In this document: piece after piece, positions 41,541 through 50,413 of the stretch
Numbering within the stretch: position 1 is the first letter of the stretch
Layout of the letters: the number at the start of each line of letters is the position of its first letter
Source of the DNA: an uncultured Clostridia bacterium
GTDB taxonomy: Bacteria > Bacillota > Clostridia > Oscillospirales > Ruminococcaceae
Assembly (NCBI GenBank): GCA_945923775.1
Contig: CAMELR010000008.1
Coordinates: 23,717-87,716, forward strand
Direction of reading: 5' to 3'
Length of the DNA: 64,000 bases
The notes under the pieces: generated by a model
The model's database searches: none
What the model saw: the letters and a program-made list of their open reading frames with translations, nothing else
What the model was told of the DNA's origin: nothing
Position numbers and translations under genes: made by a program

Positions 41541-42677
41541 ATGCCAGTAAACAAAACCGGAGTCAAGAAAAACGGCTTACAGCAGTACCGCGTACGAGTG
41601 AACTACACCGACGCAGCGGGCAAGGCTCATCAGATCGAGCGCACCGCCTACGGTCTCGCAGAAGCCAACGCGCTGGAGCAGTCTCTGATCTCAGAGTACA
41701 AGGACAAGAAGCAGACCGTTTCGCGCATGACCGTCCAGCAGCTCTACGACGAATACGAAGTCTACCACAGCCACGAAACGCGCAAGACCTCCCACGACAG
41801 CGCGATGAAGAACCTGCGGCTCAGGGTAATGCCGACTATGGCAGGATATCGCCTTGACAGGCTCTCGCAGCCGGTCCTCGCAAAGTGGAAGAACGACATC
41901 GCCGCCGACGAAAAGCTCTCCATAACGACGAAGCAGAACGCTTATGCGGCGTTTGTGGCAATGCTGAATTACGCCGTCAAGATGGAATACCTTGTACGCA
42001 ACCCGCTGAGCGCCCTCGGCAATTTCAAGGCGCCCGATACGATCGAAAAGCCTGCGGACAAGCTGCATTATTATACCTCGGAGCAGTTCCGGGCGTACAT
42101 CGCCGAAGCAAAGAAAAACGCCCGGACCGTTACGGACTGGGCGTACTACGTATTCTTTTGTATCGCGTTCTACACCGGGGCGCGCAAGGGAGAGATAAAC
42201 GCCCTGAAATGGTCGGACATTGACGGGAATATCCTGCACATACGCCGGAGCATTTCGCAGAAGCTCAAGGGCGGCGATGTCGAGAGTCCTCCGAAGAACA
42301 AGTCCAGCTACCGCGATCTCCAAATTCCCGCGCCGCTGATGAAGATTCTCGCCGAACATAAGCGCCGTCAGCAGGAATCCTCCCGGCTGTTCAGCGAAGA
42401 CTACCGCGTGTGTGGCGGCGAGGCTCCCCTCCGGGACACCTCCATTGAGAACCATAACAAGGAGTTCGCGAAAGCCGCAGGGCTTCCGCATATCCGCATT
42501 CACGACTTCCGGCACACTCACGCTTCCCTACTCGTCAACGAGGGGATAAACATTCAGGAGATTGCGCGCAGGCTTGGCCACTCTGACGTGCAGATGACAT
42601 GGAATACCTACAGTCACCTTTACCCCCGGGAGGAGGAACGCGCCGTCGCTATCCTCGACAAGATCTCCCCGGATTAA
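41541..42677 (+). CDS. int: tyrosine integrase
   Basis: 378 residues: an N-terminal arm-binding AP2-like domain (VNKTGVKKNGLQQYRVR), a core-binding helical domain (about 60-165) and the catalytic domain with R in TGARKGEINALKW, HxxR in HDFRHTHASL, H in LGHSD and nucleophile Tyr in TWNTYSHLY. AGAAAGGAG precedes the ATG. It ends 15 bp before attR. Confidence 0.95.
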   Translation: MPVNKTGVKKNGLQQYRVRVNYTDAAGKAHQIERTAYGLAEANALEQSLISEYKDKKQTVSRMTVQQLYDEYEVYHSHETRKTSHDSAMKNLRLRVMPTMAGYRLDRLSQPVLAKWKNDIAADEKLSITTKQNAYAAFVAMLNYAVKMEYLVRNPLSALGNFKAPDTIEKPADKLHYYTSEQFRAYIAEAKKNARTVTDWAYYVFFCIAFYTGARKGEINALKWSDIDGNILHIRRSISQKLKGGDVESPPKNKSSYRDLQIPAPLMKILAEHKRRQQESSRLFSEDYRVCGGEAPLRDTSIENHNKEFAKAAGLPHIRIHDFRHTHASLLVNEGINIQEIARRLGHSDVQMTWNTYSHLYPREEERAVAILDKISPD

Positions 42678-42691
42678 TTTTTTTGCTGTTT

Positions 42692-42711
42692 TTCGGGGAT
42701 TTTTCGGGGAT
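42692..42711. other. attR candidate
   Basis: Second copy of the 20-bp repeat TTCGGGGATTTTTCGGGGAT, 14 bp after the integrase stop and 43 bp from the tRNA-Pro 3' end. Confidence 0.75.
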
Positions 42712-42718
42712 AATAATA

Positions 42719-42746
42719 AAAGAACCGCATAGCAATGCGGTTCTTT
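42719..42746 (-). terminator. tRNA-Pro terminator
   Basis: Perfect 12-bp stem AAAGAACCGCAT/ATGCGGTTCTTT with a 4-nt loop, followed on the - strand by a T-rich tail. Confidence 0.85.
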
Positions 42747-42753
42747 CGCTATG

Positions 42754-42830
42754 TGGTCGAGATGACAGGATTCGAACCTGCGACCTCTGCGTCCCGAACG
42801 CAGCGCTCTACCAAACTGAGCCACATCTCG
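42754..42830 (-). tRNA. tRNA-Pro (CGG)
   Basis: 77 nt with encoded CCA. Acceptor stem CGAGATG/CATCTCG, D-arm GGCTCAGTTTGGTAGAGC, anticodon arm CTGCG-TTCGGGA-CGCAG (anticodon CGG) and T-arm GCAGGTTCGAATCCTGT-type. The prophage lies next to, not inside, this gene. Confidence 0.95.
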
Positions 42831-42856
42831 ATACGTCAATCTTAATCGACTTATAT

Positions 42857-42885
42857 ATTATATCACGTGACTTCAGATTTGTCAA
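42857..42885 (-). promoter_or_regulatory. consensus promoter of tRNA-Pro
   Basis: On the - strand TTGACA (42885-42880), 17 bp, TATAAT (42862-42857). The 262-bp gap up to 43092 holds nothing else that I can support. Confidence 0.9.
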
Positions 42886-43092
42886 GGGCTTTTTGAAAAA
42901 AAGCTGGAATTTTCTTATTTTGCAGATCGAACTACCTCACGGAAGCCATAGGAAAATACTCCTGACCGCCGGACTATCGAAAATCAGAGACCACAGCCGC
43001 TCCGGAAAAATCGCCCAAAATCCGAAATCCCGTCAGAACTTCGATAACCTCCGGACTTACAGGAACCCGCCAGCGGACCCGATCTAAGCCCG

Positions 43093-43482
43093 CTACTCCC
43101 CCCAGATGAACTGACATGCCTGTTTGTACTCCATCGGGTGCTCAAGGCAGTGCATCGTTTTGGCGTCCTCGGGACGGCGGACGTACAGCGCTTCCCTTCC
43201 GGCAAGATTCAGCAGCCGCTGAGTCTGCTTCGCGTCAAACTTGCAGTACACCGCAATGTGCAGTATCTGTACCCGCGTCGGTGTGCGCGTCCCGTTCATC
43301 ATCTGATATCTGTAGTTACGGTCTACATTCAGCGCCTTGATCAGCGTCGACCGCTTCACAGATTTCTCCTTCAGAAGCTCCTGCAAATATATCGAGAACT
43401 CCGGCGGAGGATTGTCCGCTATCATGTTCATGTCAAGTCGCTTCGTGCGCCGTATACGCGCTTCTATTTCCTCTGTTTTCAT
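43093..43482 (-). CDS. HTH protein partnered with the kinase-LRR gene
   Basis: 129 residues; the ATG at 43482 is preferred over a GTG at 43497 since AGGTGGAGG lies 8 nt upstream. VKRSTLIKALNVDRNYRYQ is a Cro-like helix-turn-helix, followed by helices (QTQRLLNLAGREALYVRR). It begins 21 bp after the kinase stop and is probably co-transcribed; it may be a target or partner of the kinase. Confidence 0.7.
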   Translation of the reverse strand: MKTEEIEARIRRTKRLDMNMIADNPPPEFSIYLQELLKEKSVKRSTLIKALNVDRNYRYQMMNGTRTPTRVQILHIAVYCKFDAKQTQRLLNLAGREALYVRRPEDAKTMHCLEHPMEYKQACQFIWGE

Positions 43483-43503
43483 ATAATTTTCCTCCACCTG
43501 ATG

Positions 43504-45360
43504 TCATATTTCAAGGTCGACTTCCCCATTGATAGTAGACCTGATATACTCGAGATCCTCCTGAGCGTACCCATTTCCGTTCATCACGATGAAACCATGC
43601 ACCGTAAGTCCCCGGAACGCCTCCCTGTTGCCGTTCAGCTTATTCAGGTCAAGGTACATCTCCGCAATATCACAGCCGATCAGCGGCGAAAGATCCGACA
43701 CATTGTTCCGCCCTAGATACACGTTCCGCAGCTTCTTCCCGGAAGAAAGCGGCTGTATGCTCCACAGACCGCATCCCGCAAGACACACCGTCTCAAGCTC
43801 AGTCATGCCCTCCAGGGCGTCAAGCGAACCTATCCGCAGCTCGTTGCACCCGAGAAACCTCAGCCCCCGCGCGCTTTTCAGCGGAGTTATATCCGTTACA
43901 AGGCTGTCGCCGATGAACACCGCTTCAAGCCGCCGCTTACCCGCCAGCGGCGATATATCAGTCAGACCTGTGTTCTCAGCGCTTATCCGCCGCAGCTCCG
44001 TCATTCCGGAAAGAAAGCTTGGATCAGTTACGTTATTGTGGCTGAAATGCAGCTCCTCAAGCTGCGTCAGCCCCTCCAGGCAGGCAAGATCCGTTATGTA
44101 ATTGTAGTTCAGATTCAGCACTTTCAGCCGCTTCATGTGACGCAGGTTGATTATCTGCGCATTGGTCAGCTCCCTGTCAGAAAGGTCAAGCTCCACCGAA
44201 TTTACCGGGAACATCTCCCCGCCTATCCTGACCTTTATCGGCGTTATAGTGCGGCTTATCCCCGAAAAGAATGTCGCCGCCGAGCTTGCTGCGGACGTCA
44301 GCGCCGCCGCTGCGGTCGACAGGAACGTACCTCCGCGGGCAAGGGAGCCCTCCGGCACGGCGCTGCTCCGCACTGCCTGCTGTATCTTGTCCGCGGGGAA
44401 TCCCACCGGCTCCACTCCGCATACGGACACCGCTCCAAGCATTTCCTCCGCGTTCTGGTAGCGGAGCTCCCGGCGCACATTGCAGGACCTCCTCAGTATC
44501 TCAGCCAGCGACGGCGTTATCCCATGAAGCTGGAATTCAAAGTCGCTGTCGTCCTCAAGCCGCGTCAGCGGATCCTCCGGAGTTACAAGAGTCATAGCGT
44601 AGAACAGCGACGCACCAAACGAGTAGATATCCGTCCAGCCGCCCTGGGCGCCCCTCCTCTGGTACTGCTCAAGCGGCGCAAAACCCTGTTTCAGTATCAC
44701 GGACATGCTGCACGTCCTGTCCTGGATATACCTCGCGGAACCGAAATCTATCAGCTTAACTGAGCCGTCCGCGCACAGCATTATGTTGTCCGGCGAAACA
44801 TCGCGGTGGATAACTCCGCGCTGGTGCAGTATCTGGAGCGACGGCAGCAGCTTCTGCGCTATGTAGACCGCCTGCGCCGAGGAGATCGCGCTGCTGGTCT
44901 CGGCGTAGCTTTTCAGCGAAGCTCCGTGGACGAACTCCATCGCGTAATACGCCGTGCCATTTTCGCGGAACACATCGTATATCCCGATAAGCTCGGAGCA
45001 CTCCGGGAATCCCGAAATGATCTCCGCCTCGCGGAAGAAGCGCTCCAGCCCCTCGCCGTAGTTCTCCTGCTGGAGCGTGGTCATAGGCTCTGCGGTGATG
45101 TTGTCCTGAGAACGGACCGCCGTACCGTCCGGGAAGAACTCCTTGACCGCGACGGTCTTGTCGGACTGCTCGTCGTAGGCGAGGTAGATCATTCCGAAAC
45201 CGCCCCTGCCCATCAGCTTCCCTACCGTGTAACGTCCGCGGAGCTGCGTCCCCACCGGCAGCGCGTCATACTCCGCGCTGGTGCGGACATTGACATGACC
45301 GCATTTCCGGCAGACATTCCCGCTTATCCTTGAAAAACAGTTGCCGCATACCTTCTTCAA
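43504..45360 (-). CDS. zinc-ribbon / Ser-Thr kinase / leucine-rich-repeat protein
   Basis: 618 residues, TTG start behind GGGGGTG. C5/C8/C17/C20 form a zinc ribbon. A Hanks-type kinase spans about 42-310: GRGGFGMIYLA, AVKEFF, HRDVSPDNIM, LIDFGSAR and an activation segment ending in APLEQYQ. A Ser/Ala-rich linker (about 345-375) leads to at least seven LRR units (about 395-590, e.g. LKVLNLNYNYITDLACL). No clear transmembrane helix, so it is probably cytoplasmic. Bacterial kinases more often carry PASTA or FHA domains, so LRR suggests a ligand- or protein-sensing role. Confidence 0.85.
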   Translation of the reverse strand: MKKVCGNCFSRISGNVCRKCGHVNVRTSAEYDALPVGTQLRGRYTVGKLMGRGGFGMIYLAYDEQSDKTVAVKEFFPDGTAVRSQDNITAEPMTTLQQENYGEGLERFFREAEIISGFPECSELIGIYDVFRENGTAYYAMEFVHGASLKSYAETSSAISSAQAVYIAQKLLPSLQILHQRGVIHRDVSPDNIMLCADGSVKLIDFGSARYIQDRTCSMSVILKQGFAPLEQYQRRGAQGGWTDIYSFGASLFYAMTLVTPEDPLTRLEDDSDFEFQLHGITPSLAEILRRSCNVRRELRYQNAEEMLGAVSVCGVEPVGFPADKIQQAVRSSAVPEGSLARGGTFLSTAAAALTSAASSAATFFSGISRTITPIKVRIGGEMFPVNSVELDLSDRELTNAQIINLRHMKRLKVLNLNYNYITDLACLEGLTQLEELHFSHNNVTDPSFLSGMTELRRISAENTGLTDISPLAGKRRLEAVFIGDSLVTDITPLKSARGLRFLGCNELRIGSLDALEGMTELETVCLAGCGLWSIQPLSSGKKLRNVYLGRNNVSDLSPLIGCDIAEMYLDLNKLNGNREAFRGLTVHGFIVMNGNGYAQEDLEYIRSTINGEVDLEI

Positions 45361-45381
45361 ATTACCGCACCCCCCTTTTAT

Positions 45382-45410
45382 ATTTTATCACATGTGTTTT
45401 GATTTTGCAA
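45382..45410 (-). promoter_or_regulatory. promoter of the kinase-LRR gene
   Basis: On the - strand TTGCAA (45410-45405), 17 bp, TAAAAT (45387-45382). Confidence 0.65.
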
Positions 45411-45571
45411 CTTATCTCCATTCAATTGTATCACAAAACAGCATTGATTTGGTATGCATTTGTGCATTATTTTCTTAAATTCTGCATTTTTCTGCATGAT
45501 ACCTCTTTTTTCAACTTTTCAACCGAAAAAATCCATCACAGATGAAAGTTAAGTTAAAAGCAAGATACCTA

Positions 45572-45600
45572 TTGCAATTTTCAGAAAAAAGTTGTATAAT
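45572..45600 (+). promoter_or_regulatory. promoter of pduL
   Basis: TTGCAA (45572-45577), 17 bp, TATAAT (45595-45600); a GC-rich inverted repeat (GCGGC ... GCCGC) follows at about 45611-45625 in the leader. Confidence 0.75.
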
Positions 45601-45654
45601 CGAAACAGAGGCGGCCGAAGCCGCTGCATTAATTAATTATCGGAGGAAAATAAA

Positions 45655-46239
45655 ATGGCAGAGAATGAAGTACTTATCGAAACATCTGCAAGACACGTGC
45701 ATGTGACACAGGAGACCCTCGAGGCTCTGTTCGGCAAGGGAGCTCAGCTCACCAAGAAGAAGGATCTTTCCCAGCCCGGTCAGTTCGCGAGCGAGCAGCG
45801 CGTTACAGTAGTTGGCCCGAAGAAGGAGCTTGCAAACGTAAGCATACTGGGTCCGTGCCGTTCTGCTGACCAGGTAGAGCTTTCCGCTACCGACGCACGC
45901 TCCATCGGTCTTGGAATTGCTATCCGCGAGAGCGGCGATATCGCAGGCACACCGGGATGTACACTGAGAGGCCCGGCAGGCGAGGTAACGATCAAGGAGG
46001 GCGTTATCGTAGCAAAGCGCCATATCCACCTCACACCCGAGACTGCTGAGAAGCTCGGCGTAAAGAACAAGGACATCGTTTGGGTAAAGACCAACACCGA
46101 CGGCAGAAACGCGATCCTCGGCGACGTAGTTATCAGAGTCAGCGATAAGTTTGCTGACGCTATGCACATCGACACCGACGAATCCAACGCGATCAGCGCT
46201 GTACCCGGTCTGATGGGAACCATTATCAAGTCCCTGTAA
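45655..46239 (+). CDS. pduL: PduL-type phosphate acyltransferase
   Basis: 194 residues. ETSARHVHVTQ and AKRHIHLTPE are the zinc-binding His motifs of PduL, and MHIDTDESNA is its C-terminal mark. It interconverts acyl-CoA and acyl phosphate. No microcompartment genes or localisation peptide are seen, so it probably serves as the housekeeping phosphotransacetylase for acetate formation. CGGAGG precedes the ATG and a strong terminator follows. Confidence 0.9.
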   Translation: MAENEVLIETSARHVHVTQETLEALFGKGAQLTKKKDLSQPGQFASEQRVTVVGPKKELANVSILGPCRSADQVELSATDARSIGLGIAIRESGDIAGTPGCTLRGPAGEVTIKEGVIVAKRHIHLTPETAEKLGVKNKDIVWVKTNTDGRNAILGDVVIRVSDKFADAMHIDTDESNAISAVPGLMGTIIKSL

Positions 46240-46244
46240 TTTTA

Positions 46245-46270
46245 AATCCCCCTTCGTTGGAAGGGGGATT
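46245..46270 (+). terminator. pduL terminator
   Basis: 10-bp perfect stem AATCCCCCTT/AAGGGGGATT with a 6-nt loop, then a T run. Confidence 0.9.
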
Positions 46271-46340
46271 TTTCTGTCGGAAACTATAATTTAGCGGCGA
46301 GTGGTTAATTAAAGTTTTCACCAACATTTTTACCGCGCCG

Positions 46341-49313
46341 TCACTCCGCGTTCTTGAGCGCTTCGCTCTTAGATACCCTTGCGACCTTCCTCATCTGCAG
46401 GAACGCCACCACGATATAACAGCCAAGTCCCGTGAAGAACATCACAACGTACGTCATGGGGCTCATCGAAAGCGGCAAGTAACCCGTCATCATCGTATAG
46501 AGGTACCCGTTGACTATAAGCTTCATCGCAACGTCAATGAACGGTATCGAGATCAGAAGTCCCACGATAACCGCAATAGTCGTGGAAGCAATATACAGCA
46601 TTCCTATCTCCCCGTTGCGGAAGCCAAGTATCTTCGTCATCGCTATGGATTGGAAGTTCCGCTCGATGACCTGCTTGCACAGCACGTACACCACAATAAT
46701 GAAGAACAGCGCGCCGAACCACTTTATAAGGTTCATCATTCCGCCCATCGACACCATGAGCTGCGTAGAAAGCTTCGTGTAATTGCTTGCGGTTATCACC
46801 GTCGCTACGTCGTCATCGGGAAGCTCGGTAAGCTCCGTGTTCGAGAAGTATCCGGTGAAGTAGCCCTCCTCCTCGCCGAATGTGCGTGCGAAGTCGTCGA
46901 TGTTCATGAACACCGCCAGCGAGGATTCGTAATCGTAAACTCCAGCTATGTCAAGCTTGTACGAGGTGTCGCGCTTGTACTTTTCGTCCAGCGTTATGGA
47001 GCCGCCGCTGTTAAGCCCGAATTTCGCGCTCACGCCGGTGGATACCAGCACCTTTCCTGCCGGGATCTCCGCGTCAACGAACTTACTGCCTTCAACCACG
47101 CCGTAGACCGTAATGCTGTCCGTGAGGTACCCCGGCTTGGTGTAGTCGTAGGAAGCCATCGCGAATTTCTCCGCGCCCGGGTTCGTGACCTCGGCGGCTT
47201 CATCGCAGTCGTAGACAACGTACTGATACTCGCTTATCATGTCACGCGTTACGATATCCTGGTACTCGCCCAGCATTCGCGGCATGAGGTCGCCGAATGC
47301 TATCAGCACTGAGCCGAACAGTATTCCGATTATCATAACGATATATCCCGGGAGGTTTGTAAAGAATATGCGCAGGCTGAATCTTGTCCTGAACGGTATC
47401 TTGGTATTCAGGCGCATCGCCTTCTTGTTGCGGTTCTTGCGGAGGTCGTGCCGCAGGAACTTCAGCGGGCTGAGCTTCAGTCTGGAGGTCAGCACCAGGA
47501 AGTTTATGATCAGCATCATCACTATCGGAATTACCGTCGACAGAATGAACGCGGAAGCGTCCCAGACGGTGACGTAATCGGTGAGCGAGTAGCTGTCACG
47601 GTACAGATTTACGCAGAACTCCTTCATGACCGTGTAGCCCAGCGCGTTCCCGACCACCGCCGCAAACAGAGTGACGACCAGAGGAAGCACCATGTAGTGG
47701 CGGATAAGCTCCCCCTTGGTGTAGCCGGAGGCGCGCAGCGTTCCGATAACTCCCGCCTCGGCGGTAATGGTGTTCGAGATGGTGACTGCAAATATGAACG
47801 CGATGAGCGCTATCATCATGTAGCACATCACCATAGTGCCCGCTTCGTCGCCGCCGATATCCTCTATCGAGAAGGTTATCGCCTGGTTCAGGCAGCGCGG
47901 GATATAGTTATCCACGGAAATGATGTCGGTCTTGTCTATCTCGTTTTCGAATTCCTCGTCGGCGGGCATTTCGAAATCCCTGCCGTTAAGCTCAGCGTCG
48001 GCGGCGTCCTCTACTATGCCGAAAAGGAAGTCGTCAAGCTGCACGGACAGCTCCTCGCGGCGGGGCTTCTCGACAGTATCAAGGTATGCGTCCTTGAATT
48101 CCTCCTCGGTGGGGCCGGAGTACTTGCCGCCGCGTATCACCGCGTCAACGGAGCGCTCTATTATGCTGAACGTGAAATCGTCCACATCGATCGAAAGCTC
48201 GGACTTTTCCGGCTTTTTCACCTGGTCGAGATAGTGGTCTATCAGCTCCTGCTGGGACGGAGCTTCCGCCTCGCCGCCGGTGAGCATAGCGTTCACCGTG
48301 CCCTCGATGAGCGAGAATGTATAGTCGTCCACGTCGACTGAAAGGTCGCTTCTGGACGGCTTCGCGCCGGCGGCCATCATTATCTGCGCGTACTCCGCCG
48401 CGCCTGCCTGCGCCTTCTCCGATATCTCGGTCAGCTTGGCTTCGATGGACTTCTGATACAGCTCGGCGTATTCCTTACCGCCCTTTTCGGCGTTGTCGGT
48501 TATCTCGGAAACCTTGTCCTCGAAATTGCGCTTGTATATCTCGCCGTACTCCTCCCCCGCCTTTTCCAGGCGGTCGGTCAGCTCGTCTACCTGTGCCTTT
48601 ACTATCGCCTCGTCGTAGTCTGTCAGCTCGTCCTTCACCACGTCGAGGAACTTGTCGGAGCGCTCCGCCGCTTCGATGTCGTCGGCGGGAGCCTCGTTGT
48701 ACAGCCACGCGTAGTTGTACTCCATATTGCGGCTCCCGAGCGCGTCAAAGCCGCTCTTTGTCATGACCGCTACCGAGAAATTCACGGAATCGAACATGGA
48801 ATCGGTGTTGCTCTCGAACAGCGTGCTGTAGTCCGGGAGCGCCACGAAACCGGTTATCAGCAGTTCCCTGCCCTTCAGCGTGATTGAATCGCCTACGCTG
48901 ATATCGTTGTTTTTCGCGAACACGCGGTCTATCGCGATCTCCCCGTCGTTTGCGGGAAGCTCCCCGCTGAGAAGGCAGGGTGTGTTGATCTCGTCCTCCT
49001 GGCTGAATACCCTGACCACCTGACCGTCCGGGGTCTCCTCGTCGAAGTAGAGGTTGTCGTAGAGCTTCATCGCGCCCTTCTCCTCGAAAACGGAGCGCAT
49101 TTCATCAGGAAGCGGCTTGTCAAGCGTGATGTGGCCGTCCTCAAGGGCGTACTTATCGAAGCTCTCGTAGTACGCCTGCTTCAGGCTCTCGTTGGACACC
49201 CTCATGCCCGAGCATATCGAGATAAGAAGCACCATCAGTATGAATATAGCCGCGTATTTTGCCCAGTCCTTTGCAAGCTCCCGCGGAAGCCGTCTGTTAA
49301 GCGGATTTCTCAT
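46341..49313 (-). CDS. FtsX-type ABC transporter permease with repeated insert
   Basis: 990 residues. The N-terminal helix (about 18-38) is followed by a MacB-like extracellular part. Two FtsX units lie in the C-terminal half (about 490-640 and 860-985; e.g. TISNTITAEAGVIGTLRASGYTKGE). Between the first helix and the first FtsX unit there is an unusual insert of about 240 residues made of tandem repeats: about three 25-residue units of the EEYGEIYKRNFEDKVSEIT type, then three units of about 55 residues containing LSVDVDDYTFSLIE, LSIDVDDFTFSIIE and LSVQLDDFLFGIVE. It pairs with the ATPase at 49326. Confidence 0.85.
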   Translation of the reverse strand: MRNPLNRRLPRELAKDWAKYAAIFILMVLLISICSGMRVSNESLKQAYYESFDKYALEDGHITLDKPLPDEMRSVFEEKGAMKLYDNLYFDEETPDGQVVRVFSQEDEINTPCLLSGELPANDGEIAIDRVFAKNNDISVGDSITLKGRELLITGFVALPDYSTLFESNTDSMFDSVNFSVAVMTKSGFDALGSRNMEYNYAWLYNEAPADDIEAAERSDKFLDVVKDELTDYDEAIVKAQVDELTDRLEKAGEEYGEIYKRNFEDKVSEITDNAEKGGKEYAELYQKSIEAKLTEISEKAQAGAAEYAQIMMAAGAKPSRSDLSVDVDDYTFSLIEGTVNAMLTGGEAEAPSQQELIDHYLDQVKKPEKSELSIDVDDFTFSIIERSVDAVIRGGKYSGPTEEEFKDAYLDTVEKPRREELSVQLDDFLFGIVEDAADAELNGRDFEMPADEEFENEIDKTDIISVDNYIPRCLNQAITFSIEDIGGDEAGTMVMCYMMIALIAFIFAVTISNTITAEAGVIGTLRASGYTKGELIRHYMVLPLVVTLFAAVVGNALGYTVMKEFCVNLYRDSYSLTDYVTVWDASAFILSTVIPIVMMLIINFLVLTSRLKLSPLKFLRHDLRKNRNKKAMRLNTKIPFRTRFSLRIFFTNLPGYIVMIIGILFGSVLIAFGDLMPRMLGEYQDIVTRDMISEYQYVVYDCDEAAEVTNPGAEKFAMASYDYTKPGYLTDSITVYGVVEGSKFVDAEIPAGKVLVSTGVSAKFGLNSGGSITLDEKYKRDTSYKLDIAGVYDYESSLAVFMNIDDFARTFGEEEGYFTGYFSNTELTELPDDDVATVITASNYTKLSTQLMVSMGGMMNLIKWFGALFFIIVVYVLCKQVIERNFQSIAMTKILGFRNGEIGMLYIASTTIAVIVGLLISIPFIDVAMKLIVNGYLYTMMTGYLPLSMSPMTYVVMFFTGLGCYIVVAFLQMRKVARVSKSEALKNAE

Positions 49314-49325
49314 CGTCAGCCTCCA

Positions 49326-50024
49326 TCACCAGTCAAGCTCGTCGGCGGTGAGCTTGTGGTCGTTTTCAACGACCCTGCGTATAATTCCGTCGCGCAGCTT
49401 CACTACCTTGTCAGCCATGTCCTTTATCGCTTCGTTGTGAGTGACCATGATTATCGTGGTGCTGTACTTCTGGTTCACCGTCTCGATGAGCTTCAGTATC
49501 TCCTTCGAGGTGTTGTAGTCCAGCGCGCCGGTTGGCTCGTCGCACAGCAGTATATCCGGGTTCTTCACGATGGCTCTGCCGATGGAGCACCTCTGCTGCT
49601 GGCCTCCCGAAAGCTGGGAAGGCAGCTTGTGACGGTGCTCGTACAGCCCCAGGGTTTTAAGTATGTCGTCCACGTCAAGCGGGTGGTCGCTGAGGTACGC
49701 GCCGGTCTCGACGTTCTCCTTTATGTTGAGGTTCGGGATAAGGTTGTACATCTGGAATATGTAGCCCAGGTGCCTGCGGCGGTAGTCGGTCAGCGCCTTT
49801 TCCTTCATGTTCTCGATCTTCTCGCCGTTTATCGAGATGTAGCCGCTGTCCGCGTCATCTATCCCTCCGATGATGTTCAGCAGCGTTGATTTACCGCTTC
49901 CCGACGGACCCAGAAGCACGCAGAACTCGCCCTTCTCCACGCCGAAGCTTATCCCCTTCAGAACCTCGACCCTGCTTTCGCCTGCGCCGTAGCTCTTTTT
50001 TATATCGCTGATATCAATCAACAT
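49326..50024 (-). CDS. ABC transporter ATPase (MacB/LolD type)
   Basis: 232 residues with start at 50024 behind AAAGGAGC. Walker [10 protein letters not shown], signature LSGGQQQR, Walker [14 protein letters not shown]-loop VTHNE. Of the LolD/MacB/BceA class that powers FtsX-type permeases by mechanotransmission. Twelve bases separate it from the permease gene. Confidence 0.9.
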   Translation of the reverse strand: MLIDISDIKKSYGAGESRVEVLKGISFGVEKGEFCVLLGPSGSGKSTLLNIIGGIDDADSGYISINGEKIENMKEKALTDYRRRHLGYIFQMYNLIPNLNIKENVETGAYLSDHPLDVDDILKTLGLYEHRHKLPSQLSGGQQQRCSIGRAIVKNPDILLCDEPTGALDYNTSKEILKLIETVNQKYSTTIIMVTHNEAIKDMADKVVKLRDGIIRRVVENDHKLTADELDW

Positions 50025-50055
50025 GACCACAGCTCCTTTCATAATTACCATCATT

Positions 50056-50104
50056 TGAACGAATGTTCATGTGTTCATTATAACATCAATTTTACAAAAG
50101 TCAA
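50056..50104 (-). promoter_or_regulatory. promoter and inverted repeat of the FtsX-type ABC operon
   Basis: On the - strand TTGACT (50104-50099), 16 bp, TATAAT (50082-50077). Just downstream TGAAC-GAAT-GTTCA (50056-50069) is an inverted repeat in operator position. Confidence 0.75.
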
Positions 50105-50118
50105 TATGAAAACTGAAA

Positions 50119-50144
50119 AAATACGCGTTAATAGACGCGTTTTG
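50119..50144. terminator. ACGCGT hairpin, possible bidirectional terminator
   Basis: ACGCGT/ACGCGT (50123-50128 with 50135-50140), flanked by A-rich and T-rich runs. Could end the methyltransferase transcript coming from the right. Confidence 0.45.
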
Positions 50145-50157
50145 TAGAACTGAACAA

Positions 50158-50176
50158 AGAGTTAGACAAAGCTAAC
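50158..50176. promoter_or_regulatory. second copy of the TetR-type operator
   Basis: AGAGTTAG-ACAAAG-CTAAC, nearly the same as the 22-bp inverted repeat at 54761-54782, with the same 6-bp spacer. It lies about 55 bp upstream of the -35 box of the FtsX-type ABC operon. Confidence 0.6.
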
Positions 50177-50206
50177 CGGAAAATATGTTGATTATAACAA
50201 CGGGGA

Positions 50207-50357
50207 ACCTCTAAAAACCGGTGTGAAAAGCGAAAATGGGCAGGGTGTGCCAGATTCTAGGAAAGCCGACGAAGTAAGGCTGTATGCCTTACGAGGAGGT
50301 TTGACGACGAAGATGGCGCGCACTGCACATTTTCGCTCACATGAGGTTTTTAGAGGT
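50207..50357. repeat. 151-bp inverted-repeat element (MITE or structured RNA)
   Basis: 13-bp perfect ends ACCTCTAAAAACC (50207-50219) and GGTTTTTAGAGGT (50345-50357). Inside, AGCGAAAATG (50229-50238) pairs with CATTTTCGCT (50328-50337), and a perfect GTAAGGC-TGTAT-GCCTTAC hairpin lies at the tip (50274-50292). It contains no gene. The gap 50025-50413 otherwise holds the promoter, operator copy and hairpin listed separately. Confidence 0.75.
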
Positions 50358-50413
50358 GACCAATGGAAAAGCCGGATAGCCCGGAACCATGCGGCACCGG
50401 GCTGTCAGCCATA

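Larger units (their letters stand above)
10745..42711. mobile_element. A118/SPP1-like siphovirus prophage, about 32 kb
   Basis: Bounded by a perfect 20-bp direct repeat at 10745-10764 and 42692-42711. It carries in order (read on the - strand from the right) regulation, replication, packaging, head, tail and lysis modules, with the integrase and repressor on the + strand at the right end. All structural genes look intact, with short ATGA overlaps, so it is likely inducible. It sits between the precursor locus and the tRNA-Pro terminator. Confidence 0.9.

Noticed and set aside
42754..42830. tRNA-Pro 3' end as the phage attachment site
   Set aside because: No duplicate of the tRNA end is found at the left border; the 20-bp repeat outside the tRNA fits better.
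42599..43087. + strand frame of 162 codons across the integrase end and tRNA-Pro
   Set aside because: It covers attR, the tRNA and its promoter, and has no ribosome binding site.
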